DNA of 64,000 nt from Sepiola atlantica (lineage: Eukaryota; Mollusca; Cephalopoda; Sepiida; Sepiolidae), in assembly GCA_963556195.1 (NCBI GenBank), contig OY744531.1, positions 55,038,700 through 55,102,699 of the forward strand, given 5' to 3'. The notes below the pieces were generated by a model, which was not told where the DNA came from, did not search any database, and saw nothing but the letters and a program-made list of their open reading frames with translations. The position numbers and the translations under genes are program-made. Every line of letters starts with the position of its first letter. Position 1 is the first letter of the stretch. Of this stretch, positions 9,516-20,400 are shown one piece after another.

Positions 9516-10276
9516 TTGCCTGAAAAAATACAAGACGAGTCAAGATTTTAAAAGGCGGGAGAAAATCAATTTATTTATCCAAATAATATACAGAATACAT
9601 TAAATAGATGTGGCACAAGGCCAAAAGGGGGTATGGGGGGGGAAAGTGGGGGTCGGGGGTCGTCCACTTGGTCTATGAATACCCTAAAAACTAGTTTCAG
9701 TCACCACAATACCACATTCACTCTATGGACTTAAGCTACTTAAAATATCCCCAGGTGTTTCAAATGAATTTTATTTACAATAGATATTTACATGTGTGAT
9801 GATGGGAGTGGGAGAACAAAAAACTAAGCCTTAAGTAATCCCCCAAAAATAAATAAAAATAAAAGTGATGATAAAAATAAAGAACCAAAGAAAATGCTAA
9901 TTAAGGTGTGTTAGTAAGGTACCCCCCATCCTATCTAGAGTATGAGCTGCTCGCTGTCTTCTGGTGCAGACCGAAAGCAAGAGAGTAAGCTCCTAATTGG
10001 GAGTGGGCGTTTCTATGGGGGCAAAAGAAATGGAGGGATGGGTTTGTCGGGATGTGCGGTGTCCTTCAGGATAAGAACTATTATGGCGGGTCGGGGATAT
10101 AAAATAAATTAGGGAGCGGGCATCCTGAAGGAGTTCTGACACCTAAAATAAAGCTGGGGGCAAAGAGCTCATTTACGCTACTAGCTAATAGGGACTGCGC
10201 CCAAAATTTACTGGTCAGTTTTTAAGGGGATTTTTGTTTTTCGACAAAGATGCTTTAAGGTCGCTGTGTGCCATGC

Positions 10277-13200
10277 CTAGGCAGGGAACACGAACTCGAA
10301 TCTATTCCGCGTGAACACGCATAAACTAGCGGTGTGTATCCACCTACTTTTGAAAAGTGAAGAGGGCAACCTCCTTCTATCAGATTTGATTTTGATTTTA
10401 AGCTGGTGTTTAAAATACGAAATCAAATCATAATAAGAAGGCGGCACCCCCCCACGCCCTATCTCTAAGCGAGAAGTATACACCACGAGTCTAGCTACGG
10501 CTAAGATCGCGAGCAAAACCATACGTTTCTCCCTGGGCCACAAGGGGTCCATGTTGAAGACAACGGATGCTAAATCCAAGCACGTCACCCGATCGGGGGT
10601 GATGCGAGCCGTCACCTCGCCGACATACGTCCAAAATTCACGAAGTTTGGAGCAGGTGAAAAAGGCATGTTCCGCCGTTTCAATTTCATCTTCCTCGCAA
10701 CGTGGGCAAAAGGGGCTGATAGCCATACCAATTTTGAATCGTATGTCATTGAGGGGTAACACATTTCGAACCAATCGCCAGGTCAGAGAGAACTCAGAAT
10801 TATTGAGATAGCTCCTGCCTGGCGCCCAATTCCACTGAGAGCGAGCCTCCTCCTCCGACAATCCAAGTCGCTCCCCAAGAGGATCCGAAGCGGTCCCCAC
10901 CACTAACTCCCGATAGAATGTCCTTCTAGACCGGGCGAGGTCACTGGACCCCGGCAGCACTCTGAGCGCAGCTCGGCATTCGTTGAAGAACTGCGATTGA
11001 CTCCTTGGCTTACGTCGGCATTCGGCCAAGTGGTCAGGGATGAGGTTAGGAAAAGCGCTTCCAACCGCAGGGCCCCACGCAGACTCCTCTGTCAAGGTTC
11101 GGCTCAGGAATGATAACCGCTCGGCATACAAATGGCTCGCCAAGTCGGGCATTCCCAAGCCTCCCACATCAGGACGTTGAGTACAGACCTGTCTACGGAC
11201 TAGCGGCTTCCCCTTTGCCCACAAAAGCGAGAAAAGGAGACGCGTTAAAACCGCTCGGCGGTCCGCAGGCAGAGGTAGTACAGCCAATCGGTAAAGGATG
11301 AGCGGAAAGACGTACGTGACGCACGCCTCAGCCCGACCTTTAAGGGAAAGCCCCCTTCGAAGCCAAATCCTTACAGACGCTTCGACCTTAGACTGTACTT
11401 CCGACCAGTTCTTATCAAGCTGGAGACCGGGTCCGAACCATACGCCGAGGATCCGAACCGGGCCGTCAGTCCAGTTGAAAAGGCCCGGGAGCGCAGCCGC
11501 GCCACTCCAGGCAGCCAACCTTAGGCCATTGGATTTGCTAAGGTTGACTTTGGCCCCTGTCACTTTTTCGTACCTTCTGAGTGCCTTAGTCACCGCGAGA
11601 ATGTCTCGAAAGCACGACACAAACACGGTGACATCATCGGCATACGCGGATACCCTGGCTCGCGCACCGCCAGGAAGAGCAATACCGCGTAGGGCCAGTC
11701 CAGGCTCCCCGATCCTAAGCCTGCGGAGAAAAGGCTCCAAGGCAAGGACGTAAAGCAGGGGAGACAGCGGACATCCCTGACGTACCGACCGAGAGACGGC
11801 AAAAGACTCCGATCGCATTCCATTCACTTGCACCACTGCCGTCGGCCCGCGATACAAAATGGAGATCCATCTGCGGAAGTCCGGTGTAAAACCGGAGGCC
11901 TCTAAAACAGATCCCAGGAACCGATGGTCGACCCTGTCAAAAGCTTTGGACTGATCTAAATTGATCAGCGCGGCTTCGGTGTCGTCTTCTAATCCCTCTA
12001 TGATCGTGCGCATCAGATGCAAGTTGTTTTGAATCGATCTCCCCTTCACAGCATAATTCTGATCAGGTTCGACCAACTCAGCGATAACAAGCTGCAACCG
12101 ATTTGCAAGAACTTTGGCCAAAATCTTTAAATCTGTGTTTAGCAGAGTTATGGGCCTGTAATCGTCTAATTCCCCACCATCTTGGCCCTTTTTCTGAAGC
12201 AATGTGATCACTCCCTTGGTGACTTGACCGGGGATGGAACCCTGTTCAAACCAGTGATTGAAAACATTGACCAGAATAGGTACGAAGATGTGCGACAGCC
12301 TCAAGAACAATTCATAGGGCAAACCATCGAGTCCCGGCGATTTGTCGTAGCCGACCTGCTTCAGTGCAGCCAAGACCTCACACTCTGTAACGCGCCCATC
12401 ACAGCTAGCCGCTCGGGCCGCCTCCAGGCGGGGCGAGCCAGCTAAATAGCTGCCAAACTCCTCGACGCGGAGTCCGGGCAGTTGGGTGAACCGTTCCATG
12501 AAATGCTCACGAAATCCCCGGCAAATCTCCCGAGCCGACACAAGGGTGTGTCCTTCCGGGTGTTTGACTTGACGAATGAGACCGACCGCGCTGCGACGAA
12601 GTGGAGTTCTACGCTCTTGCGCGTCCACATTCACGGCTTCGTTGGACACTCTATCTAGCCTAGCTCTAACTACTTGACCCTCATACCGCACGTTAGCCGC
12701 ACGTTTCAGGTCCCCCTTAGCTAGCTCTATGCCTAGGGAATCCCCCCCAGCCACCGCCCGGGCCAGCTTATTTTCTAAACGCTTTTCTGTTTCTGCCTTA
12801 TTTAGGGCGAGGCGTTGGCTATATTGAACAGAAAAGCGCCTAATGCCAACTTTGGCGTTAACCCACCACTTACTCCCGGTTACCGCCCCCACTAATCCCT
12901 TTTGAAAGTTAAGAGATAGCTGCTCCCGGAAGTCACGTATCTCCAGTAAGGAGGTATTTAACTTCCAGTAGCTAGCTACCTTGTGTGTCTTAGGGGCTAA
13001 CTCCAGACTGGCCACAAGTAACTTGTGGTCAGAATGGCCTAACCAGTGGAACGTGGGACAAGAGATATAATCTACGTTGCCTCTTCTAATTAGCAATCTA
13101 TCCAAGTAAGAACTTGAATGGAAAGTGCCGCTAGCGAGCCACGTCCACATCTCCCGCCCTGGGTGATCGATACGAAATCTGTCGACCAGATCGCATTGTG

Positions 13201-13711
13201 CCATCAGATCAGACAGACTTGTCTCACACCTATCCGACCCACTAGGTCCCCCCACCTTATCTATCCTGGGATCAAGGATGGCATTCCAATCTCCCACTAG
13301 GATTAGCCGCTCCGAACCACCGAGAAACCCCTCCAACCCCCGGAAAAAGGAAACCCTCTCACGAATGGAATTGGGCGCATAAACCGCGACGATTCGAAAC
13401 ATGGCACTATTCACGGCAACATCAGCCACGACCAGTCTGCCATCAGCATCCGCGTGAACAACGTTTACCCTTGCTAACAGAGTGCGTCTAACTAACAGCG
13501 AAACTCCCCGAGCAGAACGGTCACCAAAAGCTGAAAAAACATCGAAATGTTCCGACAGCAGTCGGTGATCGTCCATCGAAACATAGTGAGTTTCCTGTAC
13601 CGCAGCCACATCTAATTCAAGAGCCTTGAGATCCCCCAGTATGCGGGCTGCCTTGCTTAAGGATCTCAAGCCTCTCGCGTTCAAGCTTCCTAGTTTCAAG
13701 GTCGTAGCCAT
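10277..13711 (-). CDS. ORF2: APE-type endonuclease / reverse transcriptase, U3 copy
   Basis: The frame is intact, 1144 aa, with the domain positions and catalytic residues of the U2 copy. It carries the H198/S201/A239/N314 haplotype shared with U2 and U5. A375 (S in the others) is specific to this copy. Its C-terminus has V1089, S1118 and K1121, like U4-U6. The ATG at 13709-13711 is 4 nt after the ORF1 stop. Confidence 0.95.
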   Translation of the reverse strand: MATTLKLGSLNARGLRSLSKAARILGDLKALELDVAAVQETHYVSMDDHRLLSEHFDVFSAFGDRSARGVSLLVRRTLLARVNVVHADADGRLVVADVAVNSAMFRIVAVYAPNSIRERVSFFRGLEGFLGGSERLILVGDWNAILDPRIDKVGGPSGSDRCETSLSDLMAQCDLVDRFRIDHPGREMWTWLASGTFHSSSYLDRLLIRRGNVDYISCPTFHWLGHSDHKLLVASLELAPKTHKVASYWKLNTSLLEIRDFREQLSLNFQKGLVGAVTGSKWWVNAKVGIRRFSVQYSQRLALNKAETEKRLENKLARAVAGGDSLGIELAKGDLKRAANVRYEGQVVRARLDRVSNEAVNVDAQERRTPLRRSAVGLIRQVKHPEGHTLVSAREICRGFREHFMERFTQLPGLRVEEFGSYLAGSPRLEAARAASCDGRVTECEVLAALKQVGYDKSPGLDGLPYELFLRLSHIFVPILVNVFNHWFEQGSIPGQVTKGVITLLQKKGQDGGELDDYRPITLLNTDLKILAKVLANRLQLVIAELVEPDQNYAVKGRSIQNNLHLMRTIIEGLEDDTEAALINLDQSKAFDRVDHRFLGSVLEASGFTPDFRRWISILYRGPTAVVQVNGMRSESFAVSRSVRQGCPLSPLLYVLALEPFLRRLRIGEPGLALRGIALPGGARARVSAYADDVTVFVSCFRDILAVTKALRRYEKVTGAKVNLSKSNGLRLAAWSGAAALPGLFNWTDGPVRILGVWFGPGLQLDKNWSEVQSKVEASVRIWLRRGLSLKGRAEACVTYVFPLILYRLAVLPLPADRRAVLTRLLFSLLWAKGKPLVRRQVCTQRPDVGGLGMPDLASHLYAERLSFLSRTLTEESAWGPAVGSAFPNLIPDHLAECRRKPRSQSQFFNECRAALRVLPGSSDLARSRRTFYRELVVGTASDPLGERLGLSEEEARSQWNWAPGRSYLNNSEFSLTWRLVRNVLPLNDIRFKIGMAISPFCPRCEEDEIETAEHAFFTCSKLREFWTYVGEVTARITPDRVTCLDLASVVFNMDPLWPREKRMVLLAILAVARLVVYTSRLEIGRGGVPPSYYDLISYFKHQLKIKIKSDRRRLPSSLFKSRWIHTASLCVFTRNRFEFVFPA

Positions 13712-13715
13712 TGCA

Positions 13716-16418
13716 CTAGTCAGTGTCAATCAGCGGCCTAAAGTCTTTGTCAGTGAGGATGCCGACGGCATGCCCGATATTGCCAGTGAGCAATTCTGAC
13801 GACGCGCGGCCGTCTCGGGAGATGCCCCCGACATCCAGGGGGAAGGTTAACTTTAACGCTCTATAAAAACAAGGGTGGACGTAAATGGGGATCCTCCCTT
13901 CACATTTATCCCTCAGATCGTCGAGGGAGTCGTGCCCTTCTTCCACCAACGTTAGACCCAGGATCGCATCCTTTGCTGCTTCTATCATTCGCCACATGGA
14001 TTTCGTGCGGCGAATTTTCGTCTTCCTGACGAACGTGATCAGCAAAGGAGCATCGGGGAAGTTGGACGGGTTGGTAGTGTCCAGACCCTGGGTCTTCGTA
14101 AGGAGCTGCAGCGGCCTGAGCGCGCTTCTTTGCTGCGGCGTGAGCTCGGCAGCGGCGTGGTGCAGATCTGCTTCGCAGATGAGGTCCCCTGGCAGGAAGG
14201 GGAGCTTTCTCGTCTTCTCCTTTCTTGTAGGGGAGGGCGACGCTTTTTGTTTCTTGGCCTGTTTGGCCACATTGGGAGTTTTGGACCCCGACTCTTCCTT
14301 TCGAGACAGAGAGCGGGAACTAGCTGGGGGAGTTTCAGTGGGGGAAGGGGATTTCTGCTCAGTGGTGGGTTTAGGTTTTGGGGATTCGGGGGACTGAGCA
14401 GGAGAGATAGTCATCTCTACGGACATCGGGGCGGGGGATTGGGGCCCAGCCTCTTTTGATAGTGAAACGGCACGTTTGGCCACCTTTCTGTCCCGGGTGA
14501 ACTTTTTCTCTGTCTCTCGAGCCGGGGCCGGGCAAGCGTCACCCTCCATCTTCTCCCCTTCCGAGTCGGACGATGATGATGTTGATGAAGGTAGTGACAG
14601 GGGAGCCTCTGTCTTCCGTTTGGTGGCCGCTGCCGTGCCAGATGTTTGCTGCGGCTCCTTATCGGTGGGCATATCCTCGCTCATTGACTTAGCGGGACCC
14701 CGCATCCCTTTTACCTCAGAGGGCTGCACTTTGGAGGAGGGCTTCTGTGGTTTGTTCTTTCGGACCACTGGGGTGAAACCCTCCTCGTCCTTTCCGGTTT
14801 TAGGAGCTGCTGATGCCGCTGGACCTCCCGGGGCTGCGGCAGAAGGGGTCTTCTTGATTGGCGCCTTTTTCGGGCAGTCTTTCGCCATATGCCCCTTCTG
14901 CTCGCAGTGCCAGCAATGTGGCCTCCTGCCCTCGACGATGATAGACATCGACCAGGAGTCGCACTTGAGCAGTGGCGGTATCTTGTTGAAGCCATCCCGG
15001 TCCAAACGCATTTTAATTTTGTAGTCCCCTACCATTAGGTTATGGGGACCGCGGACCGGGATTATGGCTTCGACGTCCCCATATTGACTCATCACTGCAC
15101 CTAGTTGCTCCGAGTCAATATAGCAGGGGACGCCGAGGACAGTGACTAGTGTCCTCCTCCTGCTCAAGTACTCCGGCCTGAGGATCAGATGTTTATGCCT
15201 CAGGTCGGCCCTGGCCAACTTTTCCGCTTCTTGTTCTGAGGGGAGTAGTAAGTCCCAGGTCGCAAAACCTCGACGGCAAATGTATGTCGCCGGGACTTTT
15301 AGGGACCATAGTATCTCCCCTACCGTCTCGATTTGGACCCCAGCCAGCCCTTTGGTTCTGGAGTCGATGGTGACTAGCGAAACAATTCGCTTCGCTAGCC
15401 GGTCCACCGCTCCTGGCGCTGCTTTGATAACGCTACCGTCGGTTAGTTCCTTGTACTTAGACTCGAACAGCCGACGGTATTCTGACGGGCTTCTTTGCGA
15501 CTGGGGTCCCCACTGGTCTTTTGGTGATTGGGCAGGAGAGTTGGTTTGCGCCGGAGTTGTAGGTGTTACAGCCTTCGTCGGCGACGGCGTCTTCTGCCCG
15601 GGAGGTATCGCCCATGAATTGGGTGTCTCCGCTGGTGTTGATGAGAGGGACGGCCACTCCTTTGGAGCTGTTTCCGGCGTTGTTGCCGGCGGAGTGGCCG
15701 CCTTGGTTCCTCTCTTGCCAGCGACATCCGCTGCTCCTTTTTTGGTGACGGTGCGAGCAGCCCCCATCTTCCTCGGCCTAGACTGCCGCATGCTAGCCTT
15801 GGCCGGGCCATCTGGAGTCAGCTGCAGAACTTCCATGCTGCTGTCTCTGCTACTGCCACGACTGCTCACAGGGCTGTGGTCGCTGCAGACACTGCTGTCG
15901 CTGCAAATGCTGCTGTCACTTCCAAAGAGTTCTCGGGTGAGGTTGCGGCATTGAGCAGAGTCCCTGTCAATGTGGGCTGGCGGCTGATCTGGGTCGGTGG
16001 CCCCTTCTTTGTGGGACTCCACCGACCGGGTCGCTCTTACTCCTGGAGGCAGGCGGCCTTTTCGCCTACTACCAGGCGGGCTGACGGTTGAAGCCCGGCG
16101 AGCGATTGGTACAGTGGGGAGTCGTTCCCACCGACCCAGATCACCTCTAGGATCTGAGCTATCCTGGGTGGAGCTGCCGGGGACAGCAGCGTGCAAGCTA
16201 ACAGGGCTCCCGCCTAAGGCGGCAGACCCTGATCTACTTTCAGTGCTGGGAGCGGCACTGGCGGACGTACTGGGCACGACGCCTAAGGCGGCGTGACCGT
16301 CCTGCTGTTTGAGGTCTGCTCCCTCCCCGACCTGAGACCGTCGCCTCAGTTCGGAAAAGGAGCCCGGGCTAGACAAAGACTCTGCAGCAGAGCCCGGACC
16401 ACTCCTCCCCTCTTCCAT
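13716..16418 (-). CDS. ORF1 gag-like protein, U3 copy
   Basis: The frame is intact, 900 aa, with the CCHC knuckle at 502-515 unchanged. It carries the alternative linker haplotype shared only with U4: E581, G594, D618, C629, E637 and L653/S654. Changes specific to this copy are L45, R162, D339, V361 and A605. The C-terminal variants I819, D830, C850 and T889 are the common type found in U3-U6. Confidence 0.93.
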   Translation of the reverse strand: MEEGRSGPGSAAESLSSPGSFSELRRRSQVGEGADLKQQDGHAALGVVPSTSASAAPSTESRSGSAALGGSPVSLHAAVPGSSTQDSSDPRGDLGRWERLPTVPIARRASTVSPPGSRRKGRLPPGVRATRSVESHKEGATDPDQPPAHIDRDSAQCRNLTRELFGSDSSICSDSSVCSDHSPVSSRGSSRDSSMEVLQLTPDGPAKASMRQSRPRKMGAARTVTKKGAADVAGKRGTKAATPPATTPETAPKEWPSLSSTPAETPNSWAIPPGQKTPSPTKAVTPTTPAQTNSPAQSPKDQWGPQSQRSPSEYRRLFESKYKELTDGSVIKAAPGAVDRLAKRIVSLVTIDSRTKGLAGVQIETVGEILWSLKVPATYICRRGFATWDLLLPSEQEAEKLARADLRHKHLILRPEYLSRRRTLVTVLGVPCYIDSEQLGAVMSQYGDVEAIIPVRGPHNLMVGDYKIKMRLDRDGFNKIPPLLKCDSWSMSIIVEGRRPHCWHCEQKGHMAKDCPKKAPIKKTPSAAAPGGPAASAAPKTGKDEEGFTPVVRKNKPQKPSSKVQPSEVKGMRGPAKSMSEDMPTDKEPQQTSGTAAATKRKTEAPLSLPSSTSSSSDSEGEKMEGDACPAPARETEKKFTRDRKVAKRAVSLSKEAGPQSPAPMSVEMTISPAQSPESPKPKPTTEQKSPSPTETPPASSRSLSRKEESGSKTPNVAKQAKKQKASPSPTRKEKTRKLPFLPGDLICEADLHHAAAELTPQQRSALRPLQLLTKTQGLDTTNPSNFPDAPLLITFVRKTKIRRTKSMWRMIEAAKDAILGLTLVEEGHDSLDDLRDKCEGRIPIYVHPCFYRALKLTFPLDVGGISRDGRASSELLTGNIGHAVGILTDKDFRPLIDTD

Positions 16419-16702
16419 CCAACTCCCGGCTAGAGACCCGCCGATTCGGATTCAGGAAGACCGTCGCCAAAAGGTACGTAAGTCAGACCCGAAACCTGCC
16501 AGCTGCTTAAGTCAAGCCTGGGGGTTGGACACCTGCAAGAGAAGGGAACAAAAAGATTAATACAATGGAACCGCCCAACAGGGGCGGCCACCCAAGAGGG
16601 GTGTGAAGAGACAAATTGCCCAACAGGGGCTAGTCTAAGGGGACAGAGAGAGTCCCCTGATGATTTAGCTTTAAACTGGGCGGGGCCCAAGTAGCTGGTC
16701 TC

Positions 16703-16734
16703 CTCTTAGGCAATCACAAGTGATTGCCTAAGAG
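16703..16734 (-). repeat. 5' UTR hairpin of U3
   Basis: The arms are unchanged and the plus-strand centre is AA. Confidence 0.85.
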
Positions 16735-17491
16735 TTGCCTGAAAAAATACAAGACGAGTCAAGATTTTAAAAGGCGGGAGAAAATCAATTTATTTATCCA
16801 AAAATTTGTACATAAATAATCAGATGTGGCACAGGGCCAAAAAAGGGGTATGGGGGGGAAGATGGGGGTCGGGGGTCGTCCACTTGGTCTATGAATACCC
16901 TAAAAACTAGTTTCAGTCACCACAATACCACATTCACTCTATGGACTTAAGCTACTTAAAATATCCCCAGGTGTTTCAATGAATTTTATTTACAATAGAT
17001 ATTTACATGTGTGATGATGGGAGTGGGAGAACAAAAAACTAAGCCTTAAATAATCCCCCAAAAATAATTAAAAATAAAAGTGATGATAAAAATAAAGAAC
17101 CAAAGAAAATGCTAATTAAGGTGTGTTAGTAAGGTACCCCCCATCCTATCTAGAGTATGAGCTGCTCGCTGTCTTCTGGTACAGACCGAAAGCAAGAGAG
17201 TAAGCTCCTAATTGGGAGTGGGCGTTTCTATGGGGGCAAAAGAAATGGAGGGATGGGTTTGTCGGGATGTGCGGTGTCCTTCAGGATAAGAACTATTATG
17301 GCGGGTCGGGGATATAAAATAAATTAGGGAGCGGGCATCCTGAAGGAGTTCTGACACCTAAAATAAAGCTGGGGGCAAAGAGCTCATTTACGCTACTAGC
17401 TAATAGGGACTGCGCCCAAAATTTACTGGTCAGTTTTTAAGGGGATTTTTGTTTTTCGACAAAGATGCTTTAAGGTCGCTGTGTGCCATGC

Positions 17492-20400
17492 CTAGGCAGG
17501 GAACACGAACTCGAATCTATTCCGCGTGAACACGCATAAGCTAGCGGTGTGTATCCACCTACTTTTGAAAAGTGAAGAAGGCAACCTCCTTCTATCAGAT
17601 TTGATTTTGATTTTAAGCTGGTGTTTAAAATACGAAATCAAATCATAATAAGAAGGCGGCACCCCCCCACGCCCTATCTCTAAGCGAGAAGTATACACCA
17701 CGAGTCTAGCTACGGCTAAGATCGCGAGCAAAACCATACGTTTCTCCCTGGGCCACAAGGGGTCCATGTTGAAGACAACGGATGCTAAATCCAAGCACGT
17801 CACCCGATCGGGGGTGATGCGAGCCGTCACCTCGCCGACATACGTCCAAAATTCACGAAGTTTGGAGCAGGTGAAAAAGGCATGTTCCGCCGTTTCAATT
17901 TCATCTTCCTCGCAACGTGGGCAAAAGGGGCTGATAGCCATACCAATTTTGAATCGTATGTCATTGAGGGGTAACACATTTCGAACCAATCGCCAGGTCA
18001 GAGAGAACTCAGAATTATTGAGATAGCTCCTGCCTGGCGCCCAATTCCACTGAGAGCGAGCCTCCCCCTCCGACAATCCAAGTCGCTCCCCAAGAGGATC
18101 CGAAGCGGTCCCCACCACTAACTCCCGATAGAATGTCCTTCTAGACCGGGCGAGGTCACTGGACCCCGGCAGCACTCTGAGCGCAGCTCGGCATTCGTTG
18201 AAGAACTGCGATTGACTCCTTGGCTTACGTCGGCATTCGGCCAAGTGGTCAGGGATGAGGTTAGGAAAAGCGCTTCCAACCGCAGGGCCCCACGCAGACT
18301 CCTCTGTCAAGGTTCGGCTCAGGAATGATAACCGCTCGGCATACAAATGGCTCGCCAAGTCGGGCATTCCCAAGCCTCCCACATCAGGACGTTGAGTACA
18401 GACCTGTCTACGGACTAGCGGCTTCCCCTTTGCCCACAAAAGCGAGAAAAGGAGACGCGTTAAAACCGCTCGGCGGTCCGCAGGCAGAGGTAGTACAGCC
18501 AATCGGTAAAGGATGAGCGGAAAGACGTACGTGACGCACGCCTCAGCCCGACCTTTAAGGGAAAGCCCCCTTCGAAGCCAAATCCTTACAGACGCTTCGA
18601 CCTTAGACTGTACTTCCGACCAGTTCTTATCAAGCTGGAGACCGGGTCCGAACCATACGCCGAGGATCCGAACCGGGCCGTCAGTCCAGTTGAAAAGGCC
18701 CGGGAGCGCAGCCGCGCCACTCCAGGCAGCCAACCTTAGGCCATTGGATTTGCTAAGGTTGACTTTGGCCCCTGTCACTTTTTCGTACCTTCTGAGTGCC
18801 TTAGTCACCGCGAGAATGTCTCGAAAGCACGACACAAACACGGTGACATCATCGGCATACGCGGATACCCTGGCTCGCGCACCGCCAGGAAGAGCAATAC
18901 CGCGTAGGGCCAGTCCAGGCTCCCCGATCCTAAGCCTGCGGAGAAAAGGCTCCAAGGCAAGGACGTAAAGCAGGGGAGACAGCGGACATCCCTGACGTAC
19001 CGACCGAGAGACGGCAAAAGACTCCGATCGCATTCCATTCACTTGCACCACTGCCGTCGGCCCGCGATACAAAATGGAGATCCATCTGCGGAAGTCCGGT
19101 GTAAAACCGGAGGCCTCTAAAACAGATCCCAGGAACCGATGGTCGACCCTGTCAAAAGCTTTGGACTGATCTAAATTGATCAGCGCGGCTTCGGTGTCGT
19201 CTTCTAATCCCTCTATGATCGTGCGCATCAGATGCAAGTTGTTTTGAATCGATCTCCCCTTCACAGCATAATTCTGATCAGGTTCGACCAACTCAGCGAT
19301 AACAAGCTGCAACCGATTTGCAAGAACTTTGGCCAAAATCTTTAAATCTGTGTTTAGCAGAGTTATGGGCCTGTAATCGTCTAATTCCCCACCATCTTGG
19401 CCCTTTTTCTGAAGCAATGTGATCACTCCCTTGGTGACTTGACCGGGGATGGAACCCTGTTCAAACCAGTGATTGAAAACATTGACCAGAATAGGTACGA
19501 AGATGTGCGACAGCCTCAAGAACAATTCATAGGGCAAACCATCGAGTCCCGGCGATTTGTCGTAGCCGACCTGCTTCAGTGCAGCCAAGACCTCACACTC
19601 TGTAACGCGCCCATCACAGCTAGCCGCTCGGGCCGCCTCCAGGCGGGGCGAGCCAGCTAAATAGCTGCCAAACTCCTCGACGCGGAGTCCGGGCAGTTGG
19701 GTGAACCGTTCCATGAAATGCTCACGAAATCCCCGGCAAATCTCCCGAGCCGACACAAGGGTGTGTCCTTCCGGGTGTTTGACTTGACGAATGAGACCGA
19801 CCGAGCTGCGACGAAGTGGAGTTCTCCGCTCTTGCGCGTCCACATTCACGGCTTCGTTGGACACTCTATCTAGCCTAGCTCTAACTACTTGACCTTCATA
19901 CCGCACGTTAGCCGCACGTTTCAGGTCCCCCTTAGCTAGTTCTATGCCTAGGGAATCCCCCCCAGCCACCGCCCGGGCCAGCTTAGTTTCTAAACGCTTT
20001 TCTGTTTCTGCCTTATTTAAGGCGAGGCGTTGGCTATATTGAACAGAAAAGCGCCTAATGCCAACTTTGGCGTTAACCCACCACTTACTCCCGGTTACCG
20101 CCCCCACTAATCCCTTTTGAAAGTTAAGAGATAGCTGCTCCCGGAAGTCACGTATCTCCAGTAAGGAGGTATTTAACTTCCAGTAGCTAGCTACCTTGTG
20201 TGTCTTAGGGCCTAACTCCAGACTGGCCACAAGTAGCTTGTGGTCAGAATGGCCTAACCAGTGGAACGTGGGACAAGAGATATAATCTACGTTGCCTCTT
20301 CTAATTAGCAATCTATCCAAGTAAGTACTTGAAAGGAAAGTGCCGCTAGCGAGCCACGTCCACATCTCCCGCCCTGGGTGATCGATACGAAATCTGTCGA

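Larger units (their letters stand above)
2353..9567 (-). mobile_element. Tx1-like non-LTR retrotransposon, unit U2 (complete, 7215 bp)
   Basis: This is a complete unit. On the minus strand it holds the 5' UTR (9200-9567), ORF1, ORF2 and the 3' UTR (2353-3057). There are no LTRs. The 3' UTR is non-coding and has A/T-rich and purine-rich stretches. Its last bases include AATAAA (minus strand, plus coordinates 2355-2360), 2 nt before the junction with U1. The 5' UTR has a GC-box-like GGGCGGGG at 9459-9466, a hairpin CCGCCC/GGGCGG, and a 13-nt direct repeat GCCCAACAGGGGC, but no clear TATA box. Both boundaries butt directly onto neighbouring units. The clade call rests on the ORF1 CCHC plus APE/RT ORF2 layout and the RT motif style. 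It is made without a database search. Confidence 0.9.
9568..16786 (-). mobile_element. Tx1-like non-LTR retrotransposon, unit U3 (complete, 7219 bp)
   Basis: The order is as in U2, with 5' UTR 16419-16786 and 3' UTR 9568-10276. The 3' UTR is 4 nt longer than in U2. Just inside the conserved tail (9568-9580) about 23 nt are replaced by a different AT-rich stretch (about 9581-9606), and small indels follow in the G-rich run near 9628-9660. Otherwise it is close to its neighbours throughout. Confidence 0.9.
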
